Shown: positions 23,601-34,214 of the stretch, in pieces | Numbering within the stretch: position 1 is the stretch's first letter | Layout: every line of letters starts with the position of its first letter | Origin: Zygnema cylindricum | Lineage: Eukaryota; Streptophyta; Zygnematophyceae; Zygnematales; Zygnemataceae | Length of the DNA stretch: 64,000 nucleotides | NCBI GenBank assembly: GCA_037447655.1 | Contig: JBBHKE010001817.1 | Span: 1-64,000, forward strand | Reading direction: 5' to 3' | Notes under the pieces: model-generated | What the model saw: the letters and a program-made list of their open reading frames with translations, nothing else | Database searches by the model: none | Told to the model about the DNA's origin: nothing | Made by a program: the position numbers and the translations under genes

Positions 23601-24262
23601 TTAAATGGAGAGTTAGAAGAAGAGGTGTACATGAAGGTGCCCGAGGTTGTGCCTTCGAAAGGAGGAAAAGTATGGCGGCTGCGAAAATCCTTGTACGGAT
23701 GAAAACAAGCGTCCAGGACATGGTAACTTCGTCTTCATAAGGTACTTACTAATTATGGTTTTGTTCGTACAATTTCGGATTACGGAGTTTACGTGAAAGG
23801 AGAGGGAAAGGTCCAAATTATTTTTTCTGTATATGTCGATGACTTCTTAATGATTAGTGACACGTTGTCTGTTATTAATAAGTTAAAATAGTACCTAAGT
23901 ATACATTTTAAAGTTACAGATCTTGGAGAAGTAAGGTACATCTTGGGGATAGAAGTCATAAGGTCCAGCGAGAATGTAATTAAATTAAGTCAAGCTCAGT
24001 ACTGTATAGAGGTCTTGACTAGATTTGGTATGATTGGCGCAAAATCTATTTCAACGCCATTAGATCCAAAAGTACAGTACAAAAAGTACGAAGAGGAAGA
24101 AAATATTTCAGTACCATATCGTGAAGCGGTTAGTAGTTTAATGTATTTGAGTGTTGGCACGCGTCCGGATATTGCGGCGGCGGTGTCAATTGTCAATCGT
24201 TTTTGCAATACTCCAAAAAAGAATCATTAGGAGGCAGTGAAACAGATATTTCGCTATTTAGC
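20650..24262 (+). mobile_element. Ty1/copia gag-pol, decayed and truncated in RNase H
   Basis: gag starts at ATG 20650 in a GCCGCC context but soon changes frame, and its central part appears shortened. An RGG-rich stretch leads to two CCHC zinc knuckles at about 21120-21220 (CFRCNKSGHKSSSC and CHYCGKWGHISPQC). The protease motif at about 21470 reads DSEASHH instead of DSGASHH. The longest open stretch, 21524-23221, holds the integrase: HH-CC zinc finger (HHRMCH ... CTGC), VDLCGD, SDNGGEF and AERKNRT. The reverse transcriptase follows with frame changes near 23222 and 23505 and stops at about 23701, 23725 and 23888, but keeps YVDD. The element breaks off at 24262 in RNase H (IFRYLAG). It is non-functional as it stands. 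Confidence 0.9.
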
Positions 24263-25588
24263 CGGTGAAATTCTATGGGCTCTATTGCCCACAGAATTCG
24301 CAGATCCAAAAGAAGCTAATCTAGATAGTGCTGACTCCAAGTTGATATAAACCCAAATTAATGATCCCTTAACAATAAGAACCCCAATATACCTTCACCC
24401 CTGTGAAGAGAAGACCTTCTGTGTGCTCAGTTCCACCACAAAATGCAAAGATTCAATTTGTGTTTTGGACAATATTCCCCACTTTGACTTTCCCACTGAA
24501 TAAGTGCCACCCTGGCACGCAAAGACTCTGACCGACTACACCCTTGTGTAGCTTGGACTCCCCTGAGTCCGCAGCAAAAAGAATCACTGAATTTGCTCAC
24601 CCGAGGATTGAGTTATGGCTGGTCAAAGATGACCTTTATAGTTACAAGCTCTCTTAGAGAGAGGTACCGAAATATCACTAAGTCTTAGTCTGCCTACTCA
24701 TGAATACCTACTACTAGACCCTAGTCCAATAGGAACACTATATAGTACAAGAAGGTTCAATGGGCAATGTACTTATTGTACGACCATTGTACGACAAGGT
24801 CTACAAGGTGACACCTATCAAATCGGAAGCCATGGTTCCCCCTCCCATCTTCTCCGGTATCAAATAATGTGGCGCCATGTTGCAAGTTGAATGGCCAAAA
24901 ATGTGGATGAAATGTATTTGTATTGACGGTGTAAAATCGTATCTATAATTGGAGTATCATGCTCCCATTGAGCAACGACACATTGTGGTTGCCCATTGGC
25001 CAAATGTGAAGTTTACCATTCAGCGACGACATAACATCGTCGCTGGGTGGCAGAAATTAGAGTATGACATAAAAAAACCAAGGATAAGAAATACAGTGAT
25101 ATGAAATGGAGAGAAATTGTGATGGAAAGGATCAAAAATATAAAATATAATGGGATAGAGACAAATAGGAAAATGGAGAACAAAAAATAAAAATGTTAAA
25201 CATAAAAACACAAGTCAGATAATATAAGGGCAAGATGGGCGGTTATTGTTATTAAGTTCAAAAGTAAACGTAGATGAAAAATATGCGTGTCACGTAAAGA
25301 AATAGAATCTAATTGTGACACATGTAGACCAATCAAAGATCACCAAGTACAAAATGTCCGCATGCTTTTTCGTCACGTACACTCAAAATTTGCCGCTACT
25401 TGACTTCCCGTACACTACAAGTCAAGAATCACGATTTCATTCAAACTTGACGTCTACGTATATGTACTTTCACTTCTATCAACCGTACCTATGACTAATA
25501 GGACTCCGGTTGACTTCTCTCTCACGTAACAACTTTGATTAATTTTGACTTTTTGGTCTTTCGCTAAAAATGGACGCAAAAATCTTAA
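24263..25588. other. Unassigned accessory sequence
   Basis: Unique-looking sequence after the retroelement break. No coding domains recognised. The region near 24360-24860 is less AT-rich than its surroundings but shows no clear frame. Confidence 0.4.
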
Positions 25589-25835
25589 CACCCCTTTCTC
25601 CCTCCCTTCCTTTCCTCTCCTCCCTCCCCTATCTCCCTTCCCCCCCCCCTAAATTCTTCTCCCTAGTGGTAGTAATGGAGGGAAGCGGATATAGAGGGAG
25701 TATTATGGGGGTGAGGGGGGGGGCAAGGATAGGGGGAGAGGGGAGTTGTGGAGGGTGGGAACGAGAAGGGGAAAGTGGGGGAGAGGGAGGAGGGGAAAGA
25801 GAGGGAAGGCGTGGACGGAGAGGTGAACTTTTAGA
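25589..25835. repeat. Adjacent pyrimidine and purine tracts
   Basis: The + strand is pyrimidine-rich at about 25589-25655 (CTTTCTCCCTCCC...) and purine-rich at about 25675-25835 (GGGGAGAGGGGAG...). The two halves are roughly complementary and could pair as a purine-pyrimidine hairpin. Confidence 0.7.
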
Positions 25836-26049
25836 AAGTAGAAAGGTAGAAGGCGAAAAAATTAGTTCCGTTTCTGCGAGTTTCGAATCGATATATTGCA
25901 ATATCGAATCGATCTACCGATATTGTGAGATTCAAAAGTTGACATTTTTCTCTTTTTTTTCTGCAGTCTGCCGATACATGTCGATAAATTGATACCTTCC
26001 TGATAATGGTTATATAATTCGTAGGTAAAATAATTCGTTCTTTCGTTAC

Positions 26050-26326
26050 AACCCGTGAATCGTAATTAGCGTTAATACCCTTTTTTGCCACTGAAAACAT
26101 ATTTTCTCCGTACACACTTGTCAGATTGTGAATCTGACGGTTGCGATTTAAAAGGTAAGATTCTCAGCTTCTGATTGGCGGCCTCAAATTGAAAATCGGA
26201 TTTAAAAGGTAAGATTCTCAGCTTCTGATTGGCGGCCTCAAATTGAAAATCGGACAAGTGTGTACGGAGAAAAGATGTTCTAAATGGCGAAAAAAATATT
26301 AACGTTAATTAAGATTCACGGTTGTG
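26050..26326. mobile_element. MITE with ~75-bp inverted ends and internal 54-bp duplication
   Basis: The left end (CAACCCGTGAATCGTAATTA, then CGTTAATA ... TCTCCGTACACACTTG) is the reverse complement of the right end, with few mismatches. Inside, a 54-bp segment beginning GATTTAAAAGGTAAG is repeated in tandem at 26145 and 26199. Related elements are at 32898-33112 and 57310-57529, sharing the CGCTATTAGCG-type end and the TCTCCGT(A/G)CACACTT block. Confidence 0.85.
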
Positions 26327-27059
26327 AGGGGGTTGCTCATCCATAAGATAAATCGTTCTAGGAGAGTTCGTACGTACGATAATCCGATATAAAATTCGTA
26401 GGCACGATAAATGGTACCTTTATAAGCTGTTGTTCAAATCGTGCGATTTTTTCCTTTGTTTCGAATGAAACGTATAATTAATGACTGTTGAAAAAATCGC
26501 AAAAAATAGCGATGTATTTTCTGTTCGATAAATTAAACTGACAATTTATGTAAAAACTACAGCGTTTCCCATTAAATGTGCGTTTCCCGTAAAATGTACG
26601 GATTTTTACAGTAATGTAACGAATTTCACGAAAACATAAGTCGTAGTTATTAGTATTTCTGTCCGGTAAACTGAACAGAAATTTCACGGAACATGTAATT
26701 TTTTTCTAAAATGTACGGACATTTTCTAAAAGAGACATTTGAAATGTCACACTAATTGCGCGCGGTAAGTTTGAAAAATGAACGAACGTCTTGTTTTTTA
26801 TTTTTAGCACTCATTTAGCGGAAAAATTACAAATTGCGGTATATGTAAAATTTATTTTTGTTTACGTGTACGGAATAGTACGGACTCAAATTTATTAACT
26901 ATTTTTGCGATTTTTTCAAAACATTCAATGCTTTCGTTACGTATAATTAGTCGCGATTGAATAGTTCGCACTAAACGGTGTGAACAACTATGATTTTATA
27001 TAATCCAGGGGTACGATAATCTGGATGGCCTATAAATCACACATGCAATATGTTGTATC
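26327..27059. other. AT-rich stretch without recognisable gene
   Basis: AT-rich with scattered CG dinucleotides. No coding domain or known repeat end seen. Confidence 0.4.
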
Positions 27060-27692
27060 CATAGTTCAAAAGTAGGTGAAAGTAGGCCCATACAATATGC
27101 CTATTATACGCAAAACATACAATATGACCTTAAGATACATATTGTATTGGCCGCAAAATTAAAAAAAAGGTAACAAGGTTGAGTAGCACATCGATCGATA
27201 GAGAATAAAACATCATGTCTAAATTTTGAAAAACATTCAGACAAAAAAATATTTTTCTGTGAGTTTTGAGGTAGTTTTTATTTAAACAGTCAGATTTAGA
27301 CGATCGGACAGTCGCTGATCAAAGTAGGCGATTTAAAAAGATCACATGAAAAGCCCATAACACAACTTACGAAAGGACAATTTGTCATATTAGCGTCTGC
27401 AATTTTGAGGGCCACACTAAATAAAGCCTTAAATTGACCAACCTGGCAGTCGTTTGCGGTTTTTTTTTTTTCCCGGATTTTTTTCCTAGGGAATGTCATC
27501 CTACGCCGTGTCTGTTCGCTAAAAAAATTAGTTCGGCGGCGTGCGCTCTACTATGATCTTATTGCATATTCGGACGTTCGTACAGGAATGTGCATGACGC
27601 ACACACAGTATGCCTCCTCTACGCGAGTTTTGTTGAAAGTTTTGTGCACCTGCTAAAGGCCTACCATAAAAAATCCTACTTTTGAACTATGG
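27060..27692. mobile_element. TIR element, family A, copy 1 (~630 bp)
   Basis: The ends ATAGTTCAAAAGTAGG ... CCTACTTTTGAACTAT are inverted repeats. The body is shared with 31992-32552, for example CATCGATCGATA, GTCAGATTTAGACGATCG and GATCACATGAAAAGCCCATA. It has no transposase-like frame, so it is a non-autonomous DNA element. A TA may be the target duplication. Confidence 0.8.
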
Positions 27693-28475
27693 TTTTATGT
27701 CCAATACTTTAGATGCATTTGATGTACATCTAAGTTGAACGTAACCATACGTCAAACTGTACCGTACAGACTTTCAGCGAATAGCATTTTGCGGGGAGAC
27801 ACTTCCCATAGTTCGCACGTGTGTTGTGTTGTGGGAAATTTTCTATCTTTGAATCAAACAATGGTGATATTCTCATGTATTGTACAGCAAACTAGGGCAT
27901 AGACAGGTAGCGCCAATACTATATATAATATATTTATATATATAGCTAATTTTTCATTTTTTATTCTTGCTTTTTTTTGTTTTATGTGTTAATGAATACT
28001 ATGATATTGTATGACATGAAATCGTATGTTAATGTTAGCAACAATATTGACGTTAGTAGCCCACACTAAGAGTACGACTCCATGTGGCTAACTGCGGGTT
28101 TTTTTCTGTCATTTCTCCCCCCTTCCCCCATTAAAACTTAGCGTTGTGCTGCTAAAGTTACAACCGTATGAAGAAATCGTATAATTGTAGAGTACAATTT
28201 GCGTCATTGTCAAACTTAGTATGTACAAAAAGACACATTGCGAAACAATTTTAGGGTTTCCAATTATAATTAATAGTGAACGCTAATTATCATGCACTAA
28301 TAAGAATAGCTATGGCGAGGTTTCGTTTGGTTTATTTTGGTTTCATTTCAATAGGAACCAGTTTAAACGGTTTAAACAGTTGAAAAACCCGGTTTGGATA
28401 TTTCCTAACGAATAAACCGAACCTAATGAAAATGGATTTTGCCAAACAAATCAACCCAAACCGTTTAAAACTTAC
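27693..28475. other. Unassigned sequence with a diverged repeat at ~28067-28240
   Basis: 28067-28240 resembles the left part of the nested TIR element at 50851-51020: the same order of AAAACTTAG, AAAGTT(A/T)CAACCGTA and TTTGCGTCAT. The rest is AT-rich and unrecognised. Confidence 0.4.
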
Positions 28476-29760
28476 CTGTTGTTCTCCACAAATGCCTGCA
28501 TATTTGGAGGCCAAAATCAAAGTGTTGTTGGTTGCATAATCGAGTGGTTCAAAAGGCCAACCCCCACTAGAGCAGTCACTCCTCAGATTAGAACATTCCA
28601 AAATTTGCCTTTCCCTCTATAATTTGCCTTTCCAAAATAGTGGGAACAGGCGATGTTCCTGCTCTGGAGATGTAGAGGGCACTTTCAATTGCTGAGATGG
28701 ATGCGACAAGTCAGTATGTGTCTGGAAAAATATAACAAATTCAGCATTTGCGAATTCTTGATCAAGGAGAATAGAAGACAAAACCATTTGTACAAAGACA
28801 TTAAATTCTGTAAATCAAAATTGTGAATGTAACAGTAAAATTAATAGTGGAAAGGGAAAAAATTGTGTACACAATATTTCAACGAGAAGAAGGCTATAGT
28901 GAAAGCTAGCACATCAACTATTTTCCAATCATTGCATTCCAGTTCTTAACGACTTTTTTGCTCCCATCAAATAACCTAATTATCTTGCGGATGACTAATA
29001 CATAGCCCGTTCCATTTAAGCTTTACTATTTCAATTGCTAAAAGACATTCTGATTTTTGATGTAAAATTTCCAATTATAATGGCCAGAATTTAATTTTTT
29101 TTGTAGAAAACTGAATTGCCATGATCACTTCTCAAATGAAATGATATGTTTTGCACATACTGCAAGTTTTCTAGTCCCTAATGGCTGTAACAGCTTGTCG
29201 GTTCACCCAATTCCAGTTGGTCGCAACCTTTCACGACGGGTTGTTGTTAACATCGGGAAGTATGTATCCCGCGCTCGCGTAACGGAAGTATTTGTTCAAT
29301 TTCTTTGGCGTTTCTTTTGTAAAACTTTCCAGCCCGAGACCTCGGACCCCTGAACCATGAAGTTCCCAATAGAAAAGCTTCAACTCTACTGATGCGAACA
29401 ATCAACATTCCTCTTGAAATTAGAGAATTTATCCAAAAAAAATTCCAAAGTGTAGCATGCCTCTACAGAAGCTTGGTTTGGAATAGAAACGTACACCTAC
29501 CTCATAATAGTCATGTTTGAATAAGAGATGCTTATGCCAGAACTTGTGGTTATTGATTCTCACCAAAAATGCACAAATAGTCATTTCCATTTGTGGAGTA
29601 TCCCTGATCACAAGTGCATGCGACATCAAGCGCAGTACATATGCCATGGCCTCCACAAATATCCGTGGCCGCTATCGCATTGGGGAGGTTGAATCTCCAT
29701 CGGAGGTTTGTGCATTTGTCTGGACAACATTACTAGTTATGGTACTTTTAACAAGCGGCC
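28476..29760 (-). pseudogene. EGF-papain protease pseudogene (third family copy)
   Basis: Read on the minus strand, three exons of the 10357 gene are recognisable. The EGF-like exon (about 29760 to 29566) carries ICGGHGICTALDVACTCDQGYS and a GTGAGA donor. The protease-start exon (about 29290-29150) carries TNWNWVNRQAVTAIRD followed by a stop where the oxyanion-hole Gln should be, plus an earlier TGA. The active-site exon (28476-28731) has Tyr in place of the catalytic Cys and a stop in place of the next Trp. It also has a 19-bp duplication around GAAAGGCAAATT that shifts the frame, but it keeps CSSGGWPFEPLDYA and a GTAAGT donor. The His/Asn exon is absent downstream. It is clearly non-functional. 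Confidence 0.8.
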
Positions 29761-30567
29761 ATCGGGGAGTTTTGTAAACAAGCTTTCGTATACGTGTTCT
29801 ACTTTTGGTGAACCACATAGGTTAAGATCGGATATTGAAAATTGTCAAAGAATTTTCAAACCAACCAATTTTAATGAAAAATATTCATTTGCGAACTAGA
29901 TACTTCCGTACCATATACCATGTAATTGCGTACAACGTCAAAGTACCACAAAAATCTTGACTCTTTGAGCGAGAAACCACGAAGCGTCAAGGATGCCAAT
30001 TTGAGCGTGATGGAAGAGCATTATTAAATATATTTTGGGAAGGATTTTAGGTTGGATTTTTGTGGACTTGAGTCCACCTTGTCCGAAGGCATATGGCTCG
30101 TGAGACGTGTGAAAATTTCAGTGATAATCCATCGTGACACGTCTTTTTATCATCCACCTGGTGCAATTGAGAACGTTCTTAGAGTGAACCTCCATCACGC
30201 GAAAAGTGAGGTTGTTTACTAGAAAAAGTACATTTTCGTCGAAGGTCGTAATTTCTATTTTTGTTTTTCTGAAAAACATGTTTATTGGAGATTTGATAAG
30301 ATTCTCCAAAACTTTGGGCGAAAACGTCGACCGTCACATTAGGTGTTTTCGAAGGAAACGCAGGAAACGCTCATTCTATCTAGTGTCTAGCTAGTGTCGT
30401 ATACTATTTTCAAGGAGGAGACTAGCCACACACTAGAGGTGTAATATTTGTACATTTGGAAATAAAAGATATGATCCACGGTGGACGAGCCATGAGAGCT
30501 AACAATTGCCAAAGGCCATGTGCCTACGTACAGAGTGGATTCAAATACACTGTAACTGACGATAAAA
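29761..30567. other. Unassigned AT-rich sequence
   Basis: No LRR exons are visible on the minus strand upstream of the protease pseudogene. No other feature recognised. Confidence 0.4.
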
Positions 30568-30858
30568 TCATTGTCGAAGGACATCCTTCGAGGCTATCTT
30601 TGACATCAATTGACCTTCGTTCACGTTTAAAAAATAAAGGAGGGACGGAAGGAGGGAGAGAGAGGGAGGGGAAGAAATAGTGGTAAGTGTGGAGGGGAGG
30701 GAAGGAGGGTGGGGAGGGAGGTAATGTTGAAGGTCATAGGCATTAAGACTCGGCTGTGATCCACTCCCACTAGGAGTCACACTTGCACCAGCAGGAGCAG
30801 GTGGAGCACTAGGGCTAATAGGAGCACTTGCAATAGGAGCTGAGCCATTATCAGACAT
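30568..30858 (-). CDS. Unrecognised open frame with Ser/Pro/Ala-rich start
   Basis: An open frame of about 96 codons starting at an AAAATGTC context. Its first ~45 residues are Ser/Ala/Pro/Gly-rich (MSDNGSAPIASAP...) and non-repetitive enough to be a real N-terminus. The second half runs through a CCCTCC-type satellite and looks like chance. It might be a first exon or a retroelement gag start. I do not recognise it. Confidence 0.2.
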   Translation of the reverse strand: MSDNGSAPIASAPISPSAPPAPAGASVTPSGSGSQPSLNAYDLQHYLPPHPPSLPSTLTTISSPPSLSLLPSLLYFLNVNEGQLMSKIASKDVLRQ

Positions 30859-30970
30859 TTTAGCGGAAGCAAACCCAAAGAAATATGCGTAGAAGACTAG
30901 ATCTATAGTGTAAGATATGTAACTCCAAACGAAAGAGGTATTTCAACCAAACAAACATGTACTACAAGCA

Positions 30971-30980
30971 NNNNNNNNNN
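30971..30980. other. Assembly gap (10 N)
   Basis: Ten N bases, probably a placeholder of arbitrary length. The perfect palindrome starting six bases after it may have caused the break. Confidence 0.99.
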
Positions 30981-30985
30981 TGTGA

Positions 30986-31036
30986 TGCGATTATCGCTAA
31001 CCGCCACATGACATGTGGCGGTTAGCGATAATCGCA
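30986..31036. repeat. Perfect 25-bp-arm palindrome
   Basis: The arms TGCGATTATCGCTAACCGCC + ACATG and their exact reverse complement are separated by a single A at 31011. It immediately follows the assembly gap. Confidence 0.95.
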
Positions 31037-31229
31037 CATCCAAAGTCTTATATTAGTGTAAGCATGTTTGCGACCGACATTTTTTTTTTCAAAGATCCAA
31101 ATTACCATAATCAAACAATTAGAATGTATGATTTTTTCCAAAATTTTCAAATTCTTAAATAGCGTACACCACGGTAATTATTTGTATACGCTAATGAAAC
31201 CTACACGCTAATAGCGATTGGCGGTGTAC
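31037..31229. mobile_element. Right part of a TIR element, family R
   Basis: Matches 31620-31799 (TATTAGTGTAAGCATGTTTG, AACAATTAGAATGTATG, CACGGTAATTATT) and ends in AATAGCGATTGGCGGTGTA. Its left end is lost at the gap or palindrome. It abuts the next element head to head. Confidence 0.75.
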
Positions 31230-31255
31230 AGTACACCGCCAATCGCTATTAGCGT
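31205..31255. repeat. Perfect 25-bp-arm palindrome at the junction of two elements
   Basis: The arms ACGCTAATAGCGATTGGCGG + TGTAC and their exact reverse complement flank a single A at 31230. It is made by the right end of one family R copy meeting the left end of the next. Confidence 0.95.
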
Positions 31256-31799
31256 AGTGTACGCTAATTCCGTCCCGCTTTTTCTTTTTTTTATTCTCCA
31301 TTAGCGTAGTTCATTCTATTTTTTTCTTTACTCTATTTAGGGTTAATTTTTTAGTACCGTACAAAACGGAAGTACGTCATATTTTAAATAGTGTGGTGTA
31401 AGGTAAGGGTCAGACCGTACATAAATGTACATTTTTAAGTGAAAAAGTACAATTCATTTTGTCTAGTAGCCGCGGACGCATGAGAATATGCGGTCTAAAA
31501 AGGGGATCAAATCGGGTTGTCAAATATCACTTTCGCATATATTCGTCCAACAACCACGTTTCGACCGTGTGAACGTACGATTTGTGTACGATTTGTCCGA
31601 TTTTGTACAAATACCAATATTAGTGTAAGCATGTTTGCGACCGACATTTACTTTTTTCAAAGACCCATATTATAATTATTAAACAATTAGAATGTATGCT
31701 TTTTTTCAAAATTTTCAAATTCTTAATTAGCTTAAACCACGGTAATTATTCATATACGCTAAAGAAACTTCTACGCTAATAGTGATTGGCAGTGTACTG
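31232..31799. mobile_element. TIR element, family R, apparently full length (~568 bp)
   Basis: The left end TACACCGCCAATCGCTATTA and the right end (reverse complement TACACTGCCAATCACTATTA) form inverted termini. The body is shared with 48250-48600 in opposite orientation (e.g. TGTACGATTTGTCCGATTTT near 31590). It has no coding capacity. A TA target duplication, as in Tc1/mariner-type MITEs, fits the ends but is not proven. Confidence 0.75.
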
Positions 31800-31991
31800 T
31801 ACTGTAGTGTTGGATGTGTAAATTATTAAATTAGCGTTAGCGTTTTGTTGGCGTTAGGGCTTTGAACACAGAATAGAGATTATAACAATATTTGTTCAAC
31901 ACTTCAACACTTATAATTTTTTTCACCAGTAGCAATTCACGGTGTAGCTTTTGACAGGGATCGCCACGTGGCATCGCAAATTGTCAACTTT

Positions 31992-32552
31992 ACAGCTCGA
32001 AAGTAGGTGAAAGTAGGCCCAACCAATATGCCTATAGTACGCAAAACATACAATATGGCCTTAAGACCCATATTGTATTGGTCGCAAAATGAAAAATAAC
32101 AGTAACAGGGTTAAGTTGCACATCGATCGATAAACGTCATGTCTAAATTTTGAAAAACATTCGGACAGAAAATTATTTTTCCGTGAGTTTTAAGGTATTT
32201 TTTATTTAAAGCGTCAGATTTAGACGATCGAACAGTCGCTGATCAAAGTAGCGATCTAAGCAGATCACATGAAAAGCCCATAACACAACTTACAATATGA
32301 CTTACGTCCGCGTTTTTTTTTTTCCGGGTTTTTTTTCCCGCGGAATGTCATCATACGCTGTGTCAGTTCGCTAAAAAATTTCGTCCGGCAACGTGCGCTG
32401 TACTATGATGATACGTCAGATCCTTACGTTCGTACAAGAGTCTGCACAACGCACACACATACAAAATGCTTACTCTACGCGAGTTTTGTGCCAAGTTCTG
32501 TGCGCCTACCAAAGGCCTACCATAAAAACGCCTACTTTTTAACTATGCTTTA
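31992..32552. mobile_element. TIR element, family A, copy 2 (~560 bp)
   Basis: Same body and order as 27060-27692, with the internal part around 27380-27450 missing. The ends AGCTCGAAAGTAGG and CCTACTTTTTAACTATG are diverged inverted repeats. Confidence 0.8.
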
Positions 32553-32897
32553 AAACGTGGCAGCTCGCGGCTTTTCGAAGATGTGACGAGTTCCGTACAA
32601 CAATGTGTGACACTTCAGAGACGCAGAATCATTTCTCATGGTTCTAGTCCCATCGAGAGGCAAGTGTATTTGTACGGACAGCTTTTCTGAGTTGTCGTTT
32701 GGTAGTCTGAATACATGCTTTCACATATGTGTCCAATTTTGAATCGTTACAGGAAAGGTACAAACTATGCATTGAAACATAATCAATTTGAATGAGAAAT
32801 TTCAAATTTGTACTTGCGTACGGTGTCATTGTACGACAGAAATCCCCTTCTCATTGCAGGCGCTCCGTTTTTTCTAACGGTTGCTTTTTGAAGACTA
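32553..32897. other. Spacer between repeats
   Basis: About 345 bases without a recognised gene or repeat. Confidence 0.4.
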
Positions 32898-33112
32898 CAC
32901 CGTGTATCGCTATTAGGGTTAATGTTTTTTTTGCCACTTAAAACATTTTTTTTTTACACACTTTGTCGGATTGTGGATCTCACGGTTGCGATTGAAAGGT
33001 AAGATTCTCACCTTCCGATTGTTCGGTCTCCGTCTGAAATTCGGGCAAGTGTGTACCTAGAAAAGGTGTTTTATGAGGCGAAAAATATATTAACGCTATG
33101 GCGACGTGTACA
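32898..33112. mobile_element. MITE related to the 26050 and 57310 copies
   Basis: Inverted ends CACCGTGTATCGCTATTAGG ... TATTAACGCTATGGCGACGTG, with internal blocks TTTGCCACTTAAAACAT and CAAGTGTGTACCTAGAAAA also inverted. The middle contains AAAGGTAAGATTCTCA, shared with the 26050 element. Confidence 0.8.
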
Positions 33113-33518
33113 ACTGCCACATATTCAAAATAATGAACGCGCAAGTAACGATTCACATAAGCACACTTTGAAAAGTACACCGTAAAATCAGCGCTAAATT
33201 CCAAAATAACGTTTCAAAATATCGGCTACATGGGAACACGCCCTAACACAATTCTTATCATCCAAGTGTAAGCATTTTACACGCTCAAAAAATTTCAACC
33301 GACAAAATCGACCTTCCCCCAAACATAATCGAATGGTTAATGTTTGTGCCTTGTTTTCTATTCTTGGATCATTTTGGTCGTAGCTTATGAAATGTTGTTT
33401 TTCATAAAAAGTAGAAAAACCGTACGGTATGGCACTTTCACGTAATGACTTATGGAAACAACATCTCACCCTCAATTCCTCGAAGGAGACGACTCGCGTC
33501 TATTTGGTACAGTTAGGC

Positions 33519-34214
33519 ATGTTCTCCATTAGGCGCTCTCAGTAAACATGCGAAGACGTCTATTTATGGTGTTTACTGGCATGGCGTTCCATTATGTCGT
33601 GCCAGTAAACATCGTTTCTCAATTACGATTGGCGCCATGTATGTTAGTTTTCAGATTCTTTATATCTAAAAATTTTCTTCAGACTGAAAATATGTACATA
33701 ATATTTGTACGACTGGAGGTAGTTAATGATTTGTACGCAAATTTTGCGATCAAATTTTAATTTTGAAATTGAAAATCAAAATTTCGAAACGGAATGGCAA
33801 AAAGGCGCCGCAAACTTTGAAGGTCACCGGATGTCAGAAGGAGCGTGCGAGAATATTCTGGTCGACCTGCATAGACCGTGGCGGAAGGCACATGGCGTGT
33901 ACGATGTGTTCGTTTCTCATCGCCTGTTCGTGGTGGATACTTTTTTTACATCTCACGTGTACCAATGATACGCAACCAGTGTGAAGAAACTCTCCTCGCC
34001 GAGGAGAGTCTCTTCACACTGGACGATGTGAGTGATTGCTTCGCGAATCTAAAAAAGTGAAGAATCCAACGGTTGAAACTTACGCCTACAATATTGGAGC
34101 CATCCAGTTAACATGTTTCGTCATGTTTTGTCTGACAAAAAAAAATATATGGTACGAATATGTACGAAATCGTACGGCGTCCAGTAAACAACCCCACTTT
34201 CCTCTAATGGAAGT
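33519..34214. mobile_element. TIR-like element, family C, copy 1
   Basis: The ends TCTCCATTAGGCGC...GTAAAC and, inverted, TTCCATTAGAGGAAAGTGGG...GTTTAC mark a ~700-bp unit. It shares long stretches with 44395-44890 in reverse (AATTTCGAAACGGAATGGCA; GGAGCGTGCGA). An internal near-perfect palindrome of about 42 bp centres near 34000 (CTCTCCTCGCCGAGGAGAG). No coding function recognised. Confidence 0.65.
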
